Position numbers and translations under genes: made by a program. The notes below the pieces were generated by a model, which was given only the letters and a program-made list of their open reading frames with translations, had not been told where the DNA came from and made no database searches. Of a DNA stretch of 64,000 bases, positions 62,171 through 64,000 are shown in pieces (position 1 is the first letter of the stretch; each line of letters opens with the position of its first letter). This DNA is from Linnemannia schmuckeri (Eukaryota > Mortierellomycota > Mortierellomycetes > Mortierellales > Mortierellaceae): assembly GCA_029449235.1 (NCBI GenBank), contig JANATG010000012.1, positions 434,001-498,000 on the forward strand. Direction: 5' to 3'.

Positions 62171-62958
62171 GTGACTGCAACTGTAGGTCATGTTGTGTCC
62201 GGCCCCGGCTTCTTTGCAGCCCTCGAACATGATACGCGTCGCGACCTCATTTTTGACAAAAGCTCAAAGTAACATAGCGCGCACTTTAGCGATTAAAACA
62301 CTGAACGCGACTACGTCAAACAGGACCAACATCGAATAACACAACCAGTAAAAATGCACACTCTCAGACACATTGGTACGCGAAAAAGATATCAATCAAA
62401 TGAAAGCATGCACTTCATTAGATAAAATTATACAACAAGCCTGCTAACCGATATGTCCGCTTCTCTCGACACAACACTCTTATCCTTCTCGAACGCCAAC
62501 ACAAGGCTCGACTTGTTATACTTGGGCCACTCAACTCCCACCATATCCGCGTGCGTGTTGTTGATGTTATCGTTGTTATGGGTATGGGGCGTTGAACGAG
62601 AAGAAAAAGAGTAGGAACACAGAGAGCAACGATCGACAAAAAAGGGAGAAAACTAAAAGAAGGGATGAAGAAACGAGAGAGTACGGGAACTGGGAATAAG
62701 AAAGAGGGATGAAGACAAAAAGTAGGAAGGAAGAGGAAAGAGGAAGGAAAGGGGAAGAGTAACGAGGATAAAAGAGAGGAAGAAAATGATGAGACAAGGG
62801 ATAGCAAAAGTCCATTTTATTCAAAAAAAAAAGTGGCTTTTTGGCAGACTGCAGCATTTTGCGCTTTCATGTCAACAGAAAAAAAAGATGGACCCCTTTT
62901 CTCTTTCTTTCCGCCACCTTGTCGCGAACACACACGCTCAAGGATCAGCTAGAATGAC
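62171..62958. other. Intergenic region upstream of the TilS-like gene
   Basis: 788 bp. 62580-62800 is strongly purine-rich on the plus strand, the mirror image of a normal plus-strand leader here. The last 60 bases are CT-rich (CCCTTTTCTCTTTCTTTCC) as expected for TilS. No gene is seen. Confidence 0.5.
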
Positions 62959-62962
62959 ATGA
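62954..62962 (+). promoter_or_regulatory. Two-codon upstream ORF overlapping the TilS start
   Basis: ATG-ACA-TGA lies immediately before the main start; its TGA overlaps the main ATG (ATGA). If the leader includes it, main-frame initiation would need leaky scanning or termination-reinitiation. Confidence 0.4.
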
Positions 62963-64000
62963 AGACCCGCATAACAGGACTTGCTGCCATTACCGTCAAG
63001 GAGTTTGCACAGTGGATCGCCCCTCTCGAATCAACAGCATCATACGCAACTACCTTTCGCCACCGTCACCAACGTCTCCAGGACACTTCCTACCCTGCTA
63101 GGATTGATGAATCACCCAGGCAGGAACAGCGTGAGAATGGGAACAAGGACGCCGCCGAGCGGAACATAGGCATCGCTGTCTCGGGTGGCGTTGACAGCAT
63201 GGCCCTAGCAACCCTGTTGGCTCGTCACTACCCTCAGAGCCCCGGTATCAATGGCACGGTGACGAGACTTCATGCCTTTATTGTCAACCACAGGTTGCGC
63301 GACAACAGCACGGAGGAAGCGGACTATGTTGCTCAACAAGTTCAAAAACTGAGTAAGAACAATATGGAATAATGACTACCTCAGCTATACGACAGGTGCC
63401 ATGGATAGAAGTCCGCTGTAGAACGCAAATGTGTCTAATAAATAGGCTTCACCTTTGTCGGATTATCTACTACACTTGAATAGATGTCGTTCCGCATGTG
63501 CTCACTTTGGACTGGTCAACGCCCGACAGCTTGGAACTGGACTACCATAACCACAACCACAGCCACAACGACAACCAGGATAATCAACTGACCGAGACAT
63601 CTCAAAAACCAGACAAGATACATCTCGAGACAAAGGCGCGACTGAGGCGATACAAAGCTATTGCCCAACAGTGTCACGCACTCTCGATCGAGGATCTCTT
63701 TGTGGGCCATCATGCCGGCGATCAAGTCGAGACGACTCTTTTCCGGTTCTCGAGGGCGAGCGGGATTGATGGACTTGCAGGGATCCAGGGTCTTGCGCCA
63801 TTGGGTGTTCTAGCTGTTCCTGAAGCACTTGATATCCGTGTTGTCAGACCCTTGCTTCAAGTATCCAAGGTAAGTCACGGCTTGGTCTACATGGCGACGG
63901 CTGGAGTGAGAGTGACTCCCTCTATAGCATGTACGATGTACTCACTGTTATTCGTTCGTGGTTATAGGACCGATTACGGGCAACATGCGAGGAAGCGGGG
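62959..64000 (+). CDS. tilS: tRNA(Ile)-lysidine synthase (TilS-like), probably mitochondrial; 3' end outside the window
   Basis: Exons 62959-63352, 63484-63869 and 63968-64000 (cut by the edge) join in frame and give 271 residues. The enzyme adds lysine to C34 of tRNA-Ile(CAU) so that it reads AUA. The ATP PP-loop is GIAVSGGVDSM (71-81), followed by LHAFIVNHRLRDNSTEEA. The family block YKAIAQQCHALSIEDLFVGH, HAGDQVETTLFRFSRASGID and VRPLLQVSK-DRLRATCEEAG matches TilS. In bacteria the block reads HHADDQ; here it is HHAGDQ. A His/Asn-rich insert (HNHNHSHNDNQDNQ) interrupts the domain. The N-terminus is basic and Ser/Thr-rich, consistent with mitochondrial import, where fungal AUA decoding would need it; that location is inferred. 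Confidence 0.9.

Overview
The window reads as nuclear DNA of a filamentous fungus, most likely an early-diverging one (Mucoromycota, Mortierella-like). Genes are cut by many 100-160 nt spliceosomal introns (GTAAGT-type donors, TAG/CAG acceptors). The gene set is fungal: a Pkc1-type kinase with HR1-HR1-C2-C1-C1-kinase order, Msn2-like paired zinc fingers, a class B bHLH factor, seipin and a nuclear TilS. Coding regions carry long poly-Q, Ser and His runs, and 5' leaders are pyrimidine-rich on the sense strand. The lineage call is an inference. I rebuilt the exon models by hand and checked that every junction keeps the reading frame.

Layout. 1-394 (-): start of an unidentified Ser/Thr-rich protein running off the edge. 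1272-3250 (+): unknown acidic protein. 3404-5420 (-): four-exon alpha/beta-hydrolase lipase. 5839-8461: 5'-truncated LINE retrotransposon flanked by a perfect 19-bp target-site duplication, upstream of the lipase. 8846-10313 (-): two-finger C2H2 regulator. 10314-22414: gene-poor. 22415-25791 (+): cytosolic peptide:N-glycanase, eight exons. 25792-38941: gene-poor, with a diverged three-copy ~200-bp tandem repeat and a foldback. 38942-40689 (+): bHLH factor. 40891-43406 (-): secreted/membrane kelch protein.

From 44.7 kb the window is gene-dense: SAM methyltransferase (-), Yra1/ALY mRNA export adaptor (+), seipin (-), protein kinase C (-), ACOT13-like thioesterase (+), translin (-), an undescribed BRCT protein (+), and the 5' part of a tRNA(Ile)-lysidine synthase (+) cut by the right edge.

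The genes cover independent housekeeping roles: lipid turnover (lipase, seipin, thioesterase), cell-wall integrity signalling (PKC), glycoprotein quality control (PNGase), RNA export and small-RNA metabolism (Yra1, translin), and mitochondrial decoding (TilS). I see no operon, CRISPR array, tRNA or rRNA. The least explained items are the tandem repeat at 30.0-30.6 kb, repeated CArG boxes at 30.8 and 46.05-46.09 kb, the BRCT protein, two GC-AG introns, and the two 12-13 kb gene deserts beside transcription-factor genes.
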